A stretch of 64,000 nt of DNA from Maribacter sp. MMG018 (GTDB lineage: Bacteria > Bacteroidota > Bacteroidia > Flavobacteriales > Flavobacteriaceae), in assembly GCF_018100785.1 (NCBI RefSeq), contig NZ_JAGJEC010000001.1, positions 124,001 to 188,000 of the forward strand, given 5' to 3'. A program made the translations under genes and the position numbers. Below are positions 19,951 to 29,017 of the stretch, one piece after another. The notes under the pieces were generated by a model that was not told the origin of the DNA, ran no database searches, and saw only the letters and a program-made list of their open reading frames with translations. Position 1 is the stretch's first letter. The number at the start of each line of letters is the position of its first letter.

Positions 19951-20449
19951 TTCTTTTTTTATAAATATTCTAAGATTTACCTTGCTGATCCTGGTTCAGG
20001 TTCTTGTATTCAATAGACTAAATTTCTTTGGTTACATAAACCCAATGGTCTATGTACTTTTTATTTATTGGTATCCCATTAAAGAAAACAGGACTTCCTT
20101 TATTATTATAAGTTTTTTACTGGGTTTTTTTATCGATATATTCTCCGACACCCTTGCATTAAATGCGGCCTCAACGGTGTCGATCGCCTACTTAAGGCCA
20201 ACGATCATGAGATTCGTTTTCGGGGTAAACTACGAATTCCAGAGTTTTAAACTAAATAGTACCACAAAGGCACAACAATTCACCTTTTTAGCGTTATTAA
20301 TTGTAATCCATCATGTTATTTATTTTACGCTAGAAATTTTTAGTATTGCGAACATCCTGTTAATTGTTCAAAAAACTTTAACTATTGGACTCGCATCTAT
20401 AATTTTGTGCTTATTGTTTAGTTCTTTATTCAGTACTAAGAAAGAATGA
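19940..20449 (+). CDS. mreD: Rod-shape-determining membrane protein MreD
   Basis: A 169-residue polytopic membrane protein with five or six hydrophobic spans (about 9-24, 29-46, 51-72, 76-90, 105-128, 138-162). Sequence conservation is low in this family, so the call leans on size, topology and position between mreC and mrdA. The stop overlaps the mrdA start by 4 nt (ATGA). Confidence 0.9.
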   Translation: MINSSFFINILRFTLLILVQVLVFNRLNFFGYINPMVYVLFIYWYPIKENRTSFIIISFLLGFFIDIFSDTLALNAASTVSIAYLRPTIMRFVFGVNYEFQSFKLNSTTKAQQFTFLALLIVIHHVIYFTLEIFSIANILLIVQKTLTIGLASIILCLLFSSLFSTKKE

Positions 20450-22314
20450 GAAAAATTCTTCTATCATCTATTATTATAATCATAGGCATTACTTTTTTGA
20501 GTAGGTTGTCTTACCTACAGATATTCAGTTTTTCACCTGATCAAGTTTTAGAGGACCCAAGTATCAAAAGGGTATATAGCTACCCAGAAAGAGGCTATAT
20601 TTATGATAGAAACGGAAAACTACTTGTAGGTAATGACCCCGCCTATGATGTCATGGTAATACCAAGAGAGGTAAAACCCCTTGATACTCTCGAGTTTTGT
20701 ACGTTGTTAGGTATAGACAAAGAAAAATTTATAGAGAAGTTAAGAAAGGCCAAGGTATATTCACCAAGGTTACCTTCCGTTCTTGTACCACAGCTATCCA
20801 AGGCCGATTATGCACGGTTACAGGAGAAAATGCGAAAGTATAAAGGATTTTACATTCAAAAGCGCTCTTTACGATATTACGACACCAAGAGTGCCGCAAA
20901 CGTTTTAGGATACATTAGCGAAGTAAACGAAGGAGACTTGGCCAAAAACAAGTACTATGTTCAAGGAGAATTAAAAGGACGAACAGGGGTAGAGCGTTAT
21001 TACGAAGATTTGTTAAGAGGAAGAAAAGGAGTAAAATACATTCAAAAAGACCGTTTCAACAGAGATATCGGCCCTTATAAAAATGGCGCCTTGGACACCT
21101 TGCCCGAGCCAGGAAAACAAATAAGCATCACCTTAGATAAAACCCTGCAAGAGTACGGAGAGCGGCTAATGGTAGGAAAACGAGGTGGTATTGTAGCCAT
21201 AGAGCCAAAAACCGGAGAAATATTAACCATGATATCGGGCCCCACCTACGACCCTTCATTGTTAGTAGGAAGACAAAGATCAAAAAACTATACTGCTCTT
21301 TATAACGATACAATAGCCAACCCGACATGGGATCGCTCTATACATGCTCAACAGCCGCCCGGCTCCCCTTTTAAAACCTTAAATGCCCTTGTAGCATTAC
21401 AAGAAGGGGTTATAGATGAAAATACGACAATAAGGTGCTACAATGGCTTCTATGTCGGAAAAACGAAAAGAGGCTGCCATTGTGGTGGCGGTCTGCGTAA
21501 ATTGAACGACGGTATCTATAAGTCTTGCAACGCCTATTTTGCCGGTGCCTTTCGAAAAATATTCGAAAAGTTCGACACTACCGACGAAGGTATGGATGTA
21601 TGGGAAAAACATATAAAAAGTTTTGGCTTGGGAGATTACCTGGGCTACGACCTACCATTTGGGCAAAAGGGAAGAATCCCCAGTAAAGAATATTACGACA
21701 AATGGTATGGTGACAATAGATGGAGCTCCAGTTTTATTATTTCCAATTCTATAGGACAAGGAGAAATATTGGCCACTCCTGTACAATTGGCCAACATGAC
21801 GGCCGCTATTGCCAACAGAGGATATTACTACACCCCACATGTCTTAAAAAAGGTTGAAGGAAAAGATATTACAAATCCAAAATATACAGAGCCAAAACAC
21901 ACCACGATCGACCCTAAGTATTTTGACCCAGTAATTGAAGGTATGGCCAATGTCTACACAAAAGGAACCGCAAGATGGTTACAGATCCCCGGTATAGACG
22001 TTGCGGGAAAAACTGGTACTGCCGAAAATTTCACAAGAATAAACGGTGTACGAACCCAACTTACCGATCATTCCGTTTTTGTCGCCTTTGCCCCCGTAAA
22101 CGACCCTAAAATTGCCATTGCCGTCTATATCGAGAATGGTTATTTTGGATCAAGATATGCAGGCCATATTGCATCTTTAATGATAGAAAAATACTTAAAA
22201 GGTGAAATTACCAGAACAGACCTTGAAAAAAGAATGTTAGAAAAGACCTTAGAAGAAGAATATGCCAAACCCTACAGTGGTAAAGAATTTAAAATAAACG
22301 AGCGTGCTTGGTAA
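20446..22314 (+). CDS. mrdA: Elongasome transpeptidase PBP2
   Basis: A class B penicillin-binding protein that cross-links lateral-wall peptidoglycan with RodA. The 622-residue protein has one N-terminal span (about 4-20), a pedestal domain beginning with the RGYIYDRNGKLL motif, and a transpeptidase domain with the SxxK nucleophile S307-PFK310, SCN at 360-362 and KTG at 522-524. All three catalytic motifs are intact. It overlaps mreD by 4 nt and rodA by 11 nt. Confidence 0.97.
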   Translation: MRKILLSSIIIIIGITFLSRLSYLQIFSFSPDQVLEDPSIKRVYSYPERGYIYDRNGKLLVGNDPAYDVMVIPREVKPLDTLEFCTLLGIDKEKFIEKLRKAKVYSPRLPSVLVPQLSKADYARLQEKMRKYKGFYIQKRSLRYYDTKSAANVLGYISEVNEGDLAKNKYYVQGELKGRTGVERYYEDLLRGRKGVKYIQKDRFNRDIGPYKNGALDTLPEPGKQISITLDKTLQEYGERLMVGKRGGIVAIEPKTGEILTMISGPTYDPSLLVGRQRSKNYTALYNDTIANPTWDRSIHAQQPPGSPFKTLNALVALQEGVIDENTTIRCYNGFYVGKTKRGCHCGGGLRKLNDGIYKSCNAYFAGAFRKIFEKFDTTDEGMDVWEKHIKSFGLGDYLGYDLPFGQKGRIPSKEYYDKWYGDNRWSSSFIISNSIGQGEILATPVQLANMTAAIANRGYYYTPHVLKKVEGKDITNPKYTEPKHTTIDPKYFDPVIEGMANVYTKGTARWLQIPGIDVAGKTGTAENFTRINGVRTQLTDHSVFVAFAPVNDPKIAIAVYIENGYFGSRYAGHIASLMIEKYLKGEITRTDLEKRMLEKTLEEEYAKPYSGKEFKINERAW

Positions 22315-23584
22315 AATTCTAAAAAGAATAGATTGGCTTACGATATTTATCTATTTGTCCCTTGTTATTATAGGATGGGTCAGTATCTATTCCACCACTT
22401 TTACCGAAGACAACGCCTCCATTTTCGATTTTAGCTCACTTCATGGCAAACAACTCTTTTTTATCATTGTAAGTCTAATCTCCATTTTTGTGGTTTTAGG
22501 ACTGGAAGCTAACTTTTACGAACGGTTTGCGAGTCTATTTTACCTTATTTCGATGGTGCTGCTCCTAGGACTTTTTGCTTTTGGAAAAACAATAGCAGGA
22601 GCCACCTCATGGTATGATCTAGGTTTTTTTAACCTACAACCTTCTGAACTTGCCAAAGTGACCACAGCATTGGCATTGGCAAAATACCTCAGTGATATAC
22701 AAACAGATTTACGTAGAAGAAAAGACCAGTTATATGCCCTGTTGATAATTCTAATACCGGCAATACTGATAATACCACAGCCCGACCCAGGAAGCGCCTT
22801 GGTGTTTTTTGCCTTGGTATTTGTAATTTTCAGGGAAGGCTTGCCCTTGTTTTATCTAGGTATAGGTTTTTCCTTGATCCTGATTTTTATCATCACCCTT
22901 ATGTTCGGCACCACCTGGCTAGTCATTGGCCTTGCCCTTCTCATAGCACTATTCTATCTATTAAAAAGAAAATCTTTTAAAATACCTGTTCTACCTGTTG
23001 TTTTAGGAGCTATCGCTATTATATTATTTTCTTTATCCGTTGATTTTGTCTTCAACAATGTTTTTGAACAAAGACATAGAGATCGTTTTAGTTTGTGGTT
23101 ACGTTTAGAGAAAGACCCCCAAAAGTTAGAAGAGATTCGCAAAACCATCGGTTACAACACCTACCAATCGGAAAAGGCCATTGAATCCGGCGGATTTTTT
23201 GGAAAGGGATTTTTGGAAGGAACAAGAACAAAAGGAAATTTTGTGCCCGAACAGCACACAGACTACATATTTAGTTCTGTAGGAGAGGAATGGGGCTTTA
23301 TTGGCACGGCTACCGTTATTTTCCTTTTTTCGATACTCTTTTTAAGGTTGATATATCTTGCCGAACGACAAAAAAATGCATTCTCTAGAATGTACGGTTA
23401 TGGTGTAATTTCTATTTTATTGATTCATTACTTTATTAATATCGGAATGGTTATAGGGGTGCTGCCTACTATCGGCATTCCCTTACCCTTTTTTAGCTAT
23501 GGGGGATCTGGGCTTCTTTTCTTTACCATCCTATTGTTTATCTTTCTAAAACTTGATACCAATAGACTTAAAGAAAGTTTTTAG
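22304..23584 (+). CDS. rodA: SEDS-family peptidoglycan glycosyltransferase RodA
   Basis: RodA polymerises glycan strands for side-wall growth. The 426-residue sequence has about ten membrane spans and the SEDS signatures WYDLGFFNLQPSELAK and, near the end, EQHTDYIFSSVGEEWGF and PFFSYGGSG. The start is GTG at 22304 inside the mrdA 3' end, chosen because the amphipathic lead before the first span is then complete. Its stop region overlaps the convergent nuclease gene by 4 nt. Confidence 0.96.
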   Translation: MLGKILKRIDWLTIFIYLSLVIIGWVSIYSTTFTEDNASIFDFSSLHGKQLFFIIVSLISIFVVLGLEANFYERFASLFYLISMVLLLGLFAFGKTIAGATSWYDLGFFNLQPSELAKVTTALALAKYLSDIQTDLRRRKDQLYALLIILIPAILIIPQPDPGSALVFFALVFVIFREGLPLFYLGIGFSLILIFIITLMFGTTWLVIGLALLIALFYLLKRKSFKIPVLPVVLGAIAIILFSLSVDFVFNNVFEQRHRDRFSLWLRLEKDPQKLEEIRKTIGYNTYQSEKAIESGGFFGKGFLEGTRTKGNFVPEQHTDYIFSSVGEEWGFIGTATVIFLFSILFLRLIYLAERQKNAFSRMYGYGVISILLIHYFINIGMVIGVLPTIGIPLPFFSYGGSGLLFFTILLFIFLKLDTNRLKESF

Positions 23585-24393
23585 AATTTCCAATTATTAA
23601 GCGTTATACTTGATTCTAGAACCACCTGTTTCTCTTTGTCCAACTTTTGAAAAAAATCGATTCCCGTCAATTGTTCCACACGATCTATCGACACGGCAAA
23701 TTTTTGTATGGGGGCACTTTGCTCTTTATTCGGCATTAAAAAGGCTATTGCTTTAACATCCCCATTATTTTTACGGGCCACTATCTTGTAAAAATAATCG
23801 GGAACAGCTACATCCTCACTTCCTATTTCTTTTAGGCCAGGCTTAAGCACACCGCCAGTAAACACATATAAAACACCATATTTTTTTGCCCATTGCCGGG
23901 TCTTCTTCTCCAGCCTGTTCCAAAGACCCGCATTAAACTCTCTGTTTTGAGGACTAACATTACTGGTATAAAAGGTCTCGTTATATGCCTGTTCAGAAAA
24001 TCTGCGGTCGCCCGCCGGCACCAAATGCCCACGATCATAACCAGAACCTTTATAATTTCTCCAATCCGCAGATTTCGTCCTTACCCAAGGGTCTTCAATA
24101 AAATAAGGTCTTTTTCTATCATCATAAGTCAAATGTTCTTTTTTAAGTATATATGCAACCCATTCTGCCTGCTCATAATCTTCGTTATAGGAAAGTGTAT
24201 AGTAAGAATGGTTTACAACTTCTCCGGTCGTGGTATTTGGCAAGAGATCTACCGGGAACTCGTTATTGGTACTTTTCTTATCAGATTCAGAATAAGTACT
24301 AGGGGTATAAAAATTTTCGACCAACCAAAATCCAACAATACAAAACAGTATTAAAATGGAATAAATTGTTCTATTTTTACTAGGTATGCGCAT
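23581..24393 (-). CDS. DNA/RNA non-specific endonuclease, secreted or membrane-anchored
   Basis: A beta-beta-alpha-metal nuclease of the Serratia NucA type, 270 residues. A hydrophobic N-terminus (about 9-26) is a signal anchor or signal peptide. The active site DRGHLVPAGD (120-129) has the general base H123, and the metal-binding asparagine lies in SPQNREFNAGLWNRLE (about 147-162). The substrate is any nucleic acid, so nutrient scavenging or extracellular DNA turnover is likely. It runs convergent to rodA with a 4-nt overlap of the stop codons, leaving no room for a terminator between them. Confidence 0.92.
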   Translation of the reverse strand: MRIPSKNRTIYSILILFCIVGFWLVENFYTPSTYSESDKKSTNNEFPVDLLPNTTTGEVVNHSYYTLSYNEDYEQAEWVAYILKKEHLTYDDRKRPYFIEDPWVRTKSADWRNYKGSGYDRGHLVPAGDRRFSEQAYNETFYTSNVSPQNREFNAGLWNRLEKKTRQWAKKYGVLYVFTGGVLKPGLKEIGSEDVAVPDYFYKIVARKNNGDVKAIAFLMPNKEQSAPIQKFAVSIDRVEQLTGIDFFQKLDKEKQVVLESSITLNNWKF

Positions 24394-24480
24394 TGTTCAA
24401 ATTTAGTTCAAATTTGTAAGATTTAGACGCTTATATCGACTAACGACTAATTCTGAAAACACTTTAAGAAAGATAAAAAC

Positions 24481-24945
24481 ATGGCTATAACTTGGAAAGA
24501 TATTATTCATTATACGGTGAACGGCAATCCCGTTCCCGATAAAAGAGTTGAAAAAAGTGAAGCTGAATGGCAAGAGATACTAACTCCAGAGCAATATAGA
24601 ATTACCCGAAAAAAGGGAACCGAAGCTCCACATTCAGGCGCACTATGTAGCACGCACGATGCAGGAAAATACGAATGTGTTTGTTGCGGAACTCCTTTGT
24701 TCGATTCGACCATAAAATTTGAATCGGGCACCGGTTGGCCCAGCTTTACACAACCTATTAAAGACAACGCCATTAAATACATCAAAGATTCTTCTTTTGG
24801 AATGATCAGGGTAGAAGTGCTATGCAATACTTGTGACGCCCATTTGGGACATGTGTTCCCCGACGGACCGCCCCCAAGTGGATTACGCTACTGTATCAAC
24901 TCAGAATCAATGAAAATACAAAAAGAGGCCACCAATGAGCACTAA
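24481..24945 (+). CDS. msrB: Peptide-methionine (R)-S-oxide reductase
   Basis: MsrB repairs R-methionine sulfoxide in proteins. The 154-residue protein has the zinc site C66-x2-C69 and C115-x2-C118, the FESGTGWPSF signature (80-89), and the catalytic C138 in LRYCINSESM. A second-site cysteine, C68, lies beside the zinc ligands. No signal peptide, so cytoplasmic. It overlaps msrA by 11 nt, making an obvious repair pair. Confidence 0.97.
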   Translation: MAITWKDIIHYTVNGNPVPDKRVEKSEAEWQEILTPEQYRITRKKGTEAPHSGALCSTHDAGKYECVCCGTPLFDSTIKFESGTGWPSFTQPIKDNAIKYIKDSSFGMIRVEVLCNTCDAHLGHVFPDGPPPSGLRYCINSESMKIQKEATNEH

Positions 24946-25474
24946 CAACTCGACAACCATCACATTAGGCGGCGGGTGTTTCTGGTGTACCGAAGCAGTA
25001 TTCCAGAAAGTTAAGGGAGTCTCCTCTGTAATATCGGGCTATACCGGAGGCACCGCACCCGGCAAACCTACCTATAGGGAAATATGTTCGGGTCTAACAG
25101 GACATGCCGAAGTCGTACAAATTACTTTCGACCCAGACATAATCTCCTTAAACGATATATTGGAAATATTTATGACCACACACGACCCAACCACACTTAA
25201 TAGACAAGGGGCAGATGTTGGTACGCAATACCGTTCTGTTATTTATTACAATAATGAAAAACAAAGGAAAGTCGCAAAAAAGGTCATCGACAAAATGTCC
25301 TCTTTCTACACAGACCCCATTGTTACCGAAATTAGCCCTTTAGGACCCTTTTATGAAGCTGAAGATTACCACCAAGATTATTACAAGAATAACTCTGAAC
25401 AGGGTTATTGCCAAGTAGTCATCAATCCTAAATTAGCCAAATTAAGAAAACTTCATAGCGATAAATTGGCATAA
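24935..25474 (+). CDS. msrA: Peptide-methionine (S)-S-oxide reductase
   Basis: MsrA repairs S-methionine sulfoxide. The 179-residue protein has the catalytic GGGCFWCTE motif with C15 and C18, then GYTGG, EVVQITFDP, HDPTTLNRQGADVGTQYRS and the EDYHQDYYKNN end. It is cytoplasmic, with no signal peptide. It forms an operon with msrB and is closed by a bidirectional terminator. Confidence 0.97.
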   Translation: MSTNNSTTITLGGGCFWCTEAVFQKVKGVSSVISGYTGGTAPGKPTYREICSGLTGHAEVVQITFDPDIISLNDILEIFMTTHDPTTLNRQGADVGTQYRSVIYYNNEKQRKVAKKVIDKMSSFYTDPIVTEISPLGPFYEAEDYHQDYYKNNSEQGYCQVVINPKLAKLRKLHSDKLA

Positions 25475-25574
25475 GCCAAGCATTATTGATTACCCTGGGC
25501 AAACAGCTATTATAATTACTACGTGCAAATCAACTGATATAAATTCATTGGCCTATACAATTAGACCATAAAAC

Positions 25575-25605
25575 AAAAAAACCACTCTTTCGAGTGGTTT
25601 TTTTT
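25575..25605. terminator. Bidirectional terminator between msrA and the Prc protease gene
   Basis: Stem ACCACTC (25581-25587) and GAGTGGT (25592-25598) with loop TTTC, extended by A-T pairs (25575-25580 with 25599-25604). Runs of A and T on both flanks let it work for both convergent genes. Confidence 0.9.
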
Positions 25606-25628
25606 ATATGATATACAACAACACTTTT

Positions 25629-27770
25629 TTAATTTTTTGCCCTACTGGCCAACTTAATGTTTTTAATGTTGTTCATTTTTAAATCTTCCAATACGTTCAC
25701 AGCTTCCTCCACATAAATATCCTTCGCCAAATCCTTATGCCAACGATCTCTTTTCTCTCTAAGCACAGAATCTTTGGTAAATAATTCTTGCTCGTACTTT
25801 AATGAACCAAAAGTTAATTTAGAATCATATTCAGATAAGCTCTTATAATACTCAGATTGTTTTTTATCCTTTTCTTTTTCTTCTTTATAAGCGGTATAGT
25901 TCAAAGGAATTTCGGTTTCATCTTGTTCAGATTTTATCCATTTGGCATTCTCCTCAATGAGTTTTATCTGTGGATTGTTCGCCATTCTCTTCTTACTGTT
26001 CTCTATAGTTTTCTCATAATCTATATAACCGTCCCAAGCTTCATATTCGGCTGGGGTGATCTTATCCCATTTTAAAGGATTGGATTGATCTTTTTCCCCT
26101 AGGTCGATATAGCTATACTTATCTGGCACCACAACATCACTTTTTACACCTTCTAATTGTGTAGAACCACCGTTGATCCTGTAAAATTTCTGTGTAGTCA
26201 ATTTAATAGCACCTAAATCCCCATGCTCGTTACTTCTTAGCATATTGGCCAAGGGTATTACATTTTGCACGGTACCCTTACCAAAGGTCTGCTTACTACC
26301 AATAACAATAGCTCTCTTATAATCTTGCATGGCAGCGGCCAAAATTTCCGATGCCGAAGCAGAAAGCTCGTTCACCAATATCACTAAAGGTCCGTCCCAT
26401 TGTATTCTTTCATCCTTATCATCATAGATTTCTTTTTCTTTGTTACCAGATCTCACCTGTACAATAGGTCCTTCTTTTATGAACAGGCCTGCCATTTCTA
26501 CGACCGTTTTCAATGATCCGCCTCCATTGTCCCTTAAATCCAAGATTAGGCCTTCCGCCCCTTCTTGTTTTAAACGTTCCACTTCTTTAGCAACATCGGT
26601 AGCTGCATTTCTTTCACTGTAATCTTCAAAATCGACATAAAACTTAGGAAGGTTGATCAACCCGAATTTTTCATCGCCTTTAAGAATATAGGCAGATTTC
26701 GCGTAAGATTCCTCAAGTTCTACCACATCCCTTACCAAAGAAATTTCTTCAAAGGAACCATCTACTTTTCGTACTGTTAAATCCACAACAGTACCTTGTG
26801 CGCCCTTTATCAATTTAATGGCATCGTCTAAACGCATACCAACAATATCAATAGGTTCTTGTCCGTTTTGACCTACTTTTACGATTTCATCCCCTACTTC
26901 CAACCTACCATCTCTCCATACGGGTCCTCCAGATATAATTTCTACTATCTTGGCTCCTTCAGGTTTCTTTTGAAGCCTTGCGCCAATACCCTCGAACTTA
27001 CCGGACATACTAACATCGAATCTTTCTTTGTCTTCTGGGGCAAAATAAAATGTATGTGGATCAAACTCATCAACTATAGTATTGATGTACTGTACAAACC
27101 AATCTTTACGCTCCAGATCCGCTATAAAATCAAAAAATTCATCCAAGGTAGTCTCTGTAGATTCCCTGGCTTCCTTTTCTACCTCTTCAGGAGTGTGGGC
27201 CTCATGGTCATGATCATCTGAAAAGTCCGATGCCGACTTTTTCATATGTGACAATTTAGAGTCGTACGTACCCAAAGTCGCATATTTCAATTGCTTTCTC
27301 CATCGTTCTTTCAACTCTTCTTTATCGGAAGCAAAAGGCTGCTCGTCATATTTTATATCGATACTTTCTTTTTTATTGTAGTCAAAGGGCCTTTCCAATA
27401 TTTCTTTATAGATAGACTTGACCTCGTCCATTCTTTGCATCAATCTTTCATAGACAATATTGAAAAAAGTAATATCGGTGTTCTTGATCTGATCATCTAT
27501 TTGAAACTTGTACTGCTCAAATTCTTCTATATCAGAGGCCAAAAAATAACGTTTCGTAGGATCTATAACATCTATAAAATCCTCAAAAACACTTACCGAA
27601 AAATCGTCATCTATGTCTTTAGGCTCATAATGTCCCTTTTCTAAAACATAGGTAATCAGATCTAGGAGTAATTTGTCCTTGTCGTCATTTTCAAAAGTTT
27701 TATTGGTGAAGCTACATGAGGCGACCGCTACAAGCATCACCGTTAAAACGTAGGCTAAATTTCTTTTCAT
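25629..27770 (-). CDS. prc: Tail-specific (carboxy-terminal processing) protease, lipoprotein
   Basis: A periplasmic S41 protease that degrades proteins from their C-terminus. From the start at 27770 it has 713 residues. The order is: lipoprotein signal (MKRNLAYVLTVMLVAVASC), N-terminal helical domain, PDZ domain (GIGARLQKKPEGAKIVEIISGGP...), the S41 core with the serine in NELSASASEIL and the lysine in KQTFGKGTVQ, and a C-terminal DUF3340-type domain. An open frame extends 23 codons further upstream, but the ATG at 27770 is preferred as it gives a clean lipobox. An acidic, His-bearing insert (SDDHDHEAHTPEEVEKEA) precedes the PDZ domain. Confidence 0.93.
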   Translation of the reverse strand: MKRNLAYVLTVMLVAVASCSFTNKTFENDDKDKLLLDLITYVLEKGHYEPKDIDDDFSVSVFEDFIDVIDPTKRYFLASDIEEFEQYKFQIDDQIKNTDITFFNIVYERLMQRMDEVKSIYKEILERPFDYNKKESIDIKYDEQPFASDKEELKERWRKQLKYATLGTYDSKLSHMKKSASDFSDDHDHEAHTPEEVEKEARESTETTLDEFFDFIADLERKDWFVQYINTIVDEFDPHTFYFAPEDKERFDVSMSGKFEGIGARLQKKPEGAKIVEIISGGPVWRDGRLEVGDEIVKVGQNGQEPIDIVGMRLDDAIKLIKGAQGTVVDLTVRKVDGSFEEISLVRDVVELEESYAKSAYILKGDEKFGLINLPKFYVDFEDYSERNAATDVAKEVERLKQEGAEGLILDLRDNGGGSLKTVVEMAGLFIKEGPIVQVRSGNKEKEIYDDKDERIQWDGPLVILVNELSASASEILAAAMQDYKRAIVIGSKQTFGKGTVQNVIPLANMLRSNEHGDLGAIKLTTQKFYRINGGSTQLEGVKSDVVVPDKYSYIDLGEKDQSNPLKWDKITPAEYEAWDGYIDYEKTIENSKKRMANNPQIKLIEENAKWIKSEQDETEIPLNYTAYKEEKEKDKKQSEYYKSLSEYDSKLTFGSLKYEQELFTKDSVLREKRDRWHKDLAKDIYVEEAVNVLEDLKMNNIKNIKLASRAKN

Positions 27771-27959
27771 AAAAATCATTTTAAATCTATTTTTCAAAAT
27801 CTTGGAATTTGAAATTTTTAGGCCTATTCTACAAGCCATAATCCTCTAAGATAAAGAAAAAACCATGCCAATAGGGACACAGGAGATTAATTTTTTGTTA
27901 AACGCCGAAATCGTTCAATCCTATTTAAAAACGTATTTTTACCCTAGAAAGTATATCTC

Positions 27960-28742
27960 ATGAAAAAACCTTTGATATTGGTCACTAATGATGACGGAAT
28001 TACCGCTCCGGGAGTTCGGGCATTGGTATCATATATGAAAGAGCTGGGAGATGTAGTTGTCGTCGCCCCTGACAGCCCGCAATCTGGTATGGGACACGCC
28101 ATTACCTTGGACAGCACCATTTATTCAAAAAAAATGCTTGTCGACCTAAGTCACACAGGAACAGAAGAATACAGCTGTAGCGGCACACCTGCCGATTGTG
28201 TAAAACTAGCCCTACAGGAACTATTGGACAGAAAACCCGATATATGTGTCAGCGGTATAAATCACGGATCCAACTCATCTATTAACGTTATTTACTCCGG
28301 CACCATGAGTGCTGCGATAGAGGCAGGAATAGAAGGTGTACCCGCCATTGGTTTTTCTTTATGTGACTATAATTGGGATGCAGATTTTTCACAAGCCGAA
28401 CAGCACATTAAAAGTATCGTTAGGGAAGCTTTGAACAACGGCATGCCAAAAGGCGTGGTCCTGAACGTAAACATTCCCAACTTGGATAAATCACAAATCA
28501 AGGGAATTAAAATCTGTAGGCAGGCAAAGGCGAATTGGAAAGAGAAATTCGACAAACGAACCAATCCAATGGGCAAAGATTACTATTGGCTCACAGGAGA
28601 GTTCGAACTACTAGATAAAGGTGAAGATACTGACGAATGGGCGCTGGCCAACGGTTATGTTTCGGTGGTCCCTACCCAATTCGACCTTACGGCACACCAT
28701 GTTATACCTGATATTAATAATTGGAAATTAAATGAACACTAA
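27960..28742 (+). CDS. surE: 5'/3'-nucleotidase SurE
   Basis: SurE is a metal-dependent phosphatase acting on nucleoside monophosphates, linked to survival in stationary phase. The 260-residue protein has the metal-binding TNDDG motif (D11, D12), S42 in DSPQSGMGHAIT and N102 in SGINHGSNSS, all expected ligands. It overlaps the next gene by 11 nt and forms an operon with lpxB, an order I recall from many Bacteroidota. Confidence 0.96.
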   Translation: MKKPLILVTNDDGITAPGVRALVSYMKELGDVVVVAPDSPQSGMGHAITLDSTIYSKKMLVDLSHTGTEEYSCSGTPADCVKLALQELLDRKPDICVSGINHGSNSSINVIYSGTMSAAIEAGIEGVPAIGFSLCDYNWDADFSQAEQHIKSIVREALNNGMPKGVVLNVNIPNLDKSQIKGIKICRQAKANWKEKFDKRTNPMGKDYYWLTGEFELLDKGEDTDEWALANGYVSVVPTQFDLTAHHVIPDINNWKLNEH

Positions 28743-29016
28743 AAAAGAACTGGCCATCGGCTTCATAGTAGGTATCATTGCCAATACCATCGGCACATTG
28801 GCATATATATTATTGTTCTCCGACATGAGCATTTCAGAAACTTTTAGTGCCGCTATCGCCCAAGGCCATGTTGGAAGTCTTTTGGCATTGGGAGCCATCT
28901 TAAACCTGTTGGCATTTTTTGGCTTTTTAAGAATAAAAAGAGACCAAAGAGCCAAAGGGGTTCTTATTGCCACTATTTTAACCGCTTTTATAATTCTTTA
29001 CTACAAGGTTTTTTAG
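28732..29016 (+). CDS. Small membrane protein between surE and lpxB
   Basis: A 94-residue protein with three hydrophobic stretches (about 6-29, 43-64, 73-92) and no recognisable motif. The gene overlaps surE by 11 nt and ends 1 nt before lpxB, so it is translationally tied to both. A link to the membrane context of lipid A synthesis is possible but unproven. Confidence 0.8.
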   Translation: MNTKKELAIGFIVGIIANTIGTLAYILLFSDMSISETFSAAIAQGHVGSLLALGAILNLLAFFGFLRIKRDQRAKGVLIATILTAFIILYYKVF

Positions 29017-29017
29017 G

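Noticed and set aside
27771..27839. Longer N-terminus of the Prc protease (start at 27839)
   Set aside because: The extra 23 residues would precede a clean lipoprotein signal and bury the lipobox; the ATG at 27770 is more sensible.
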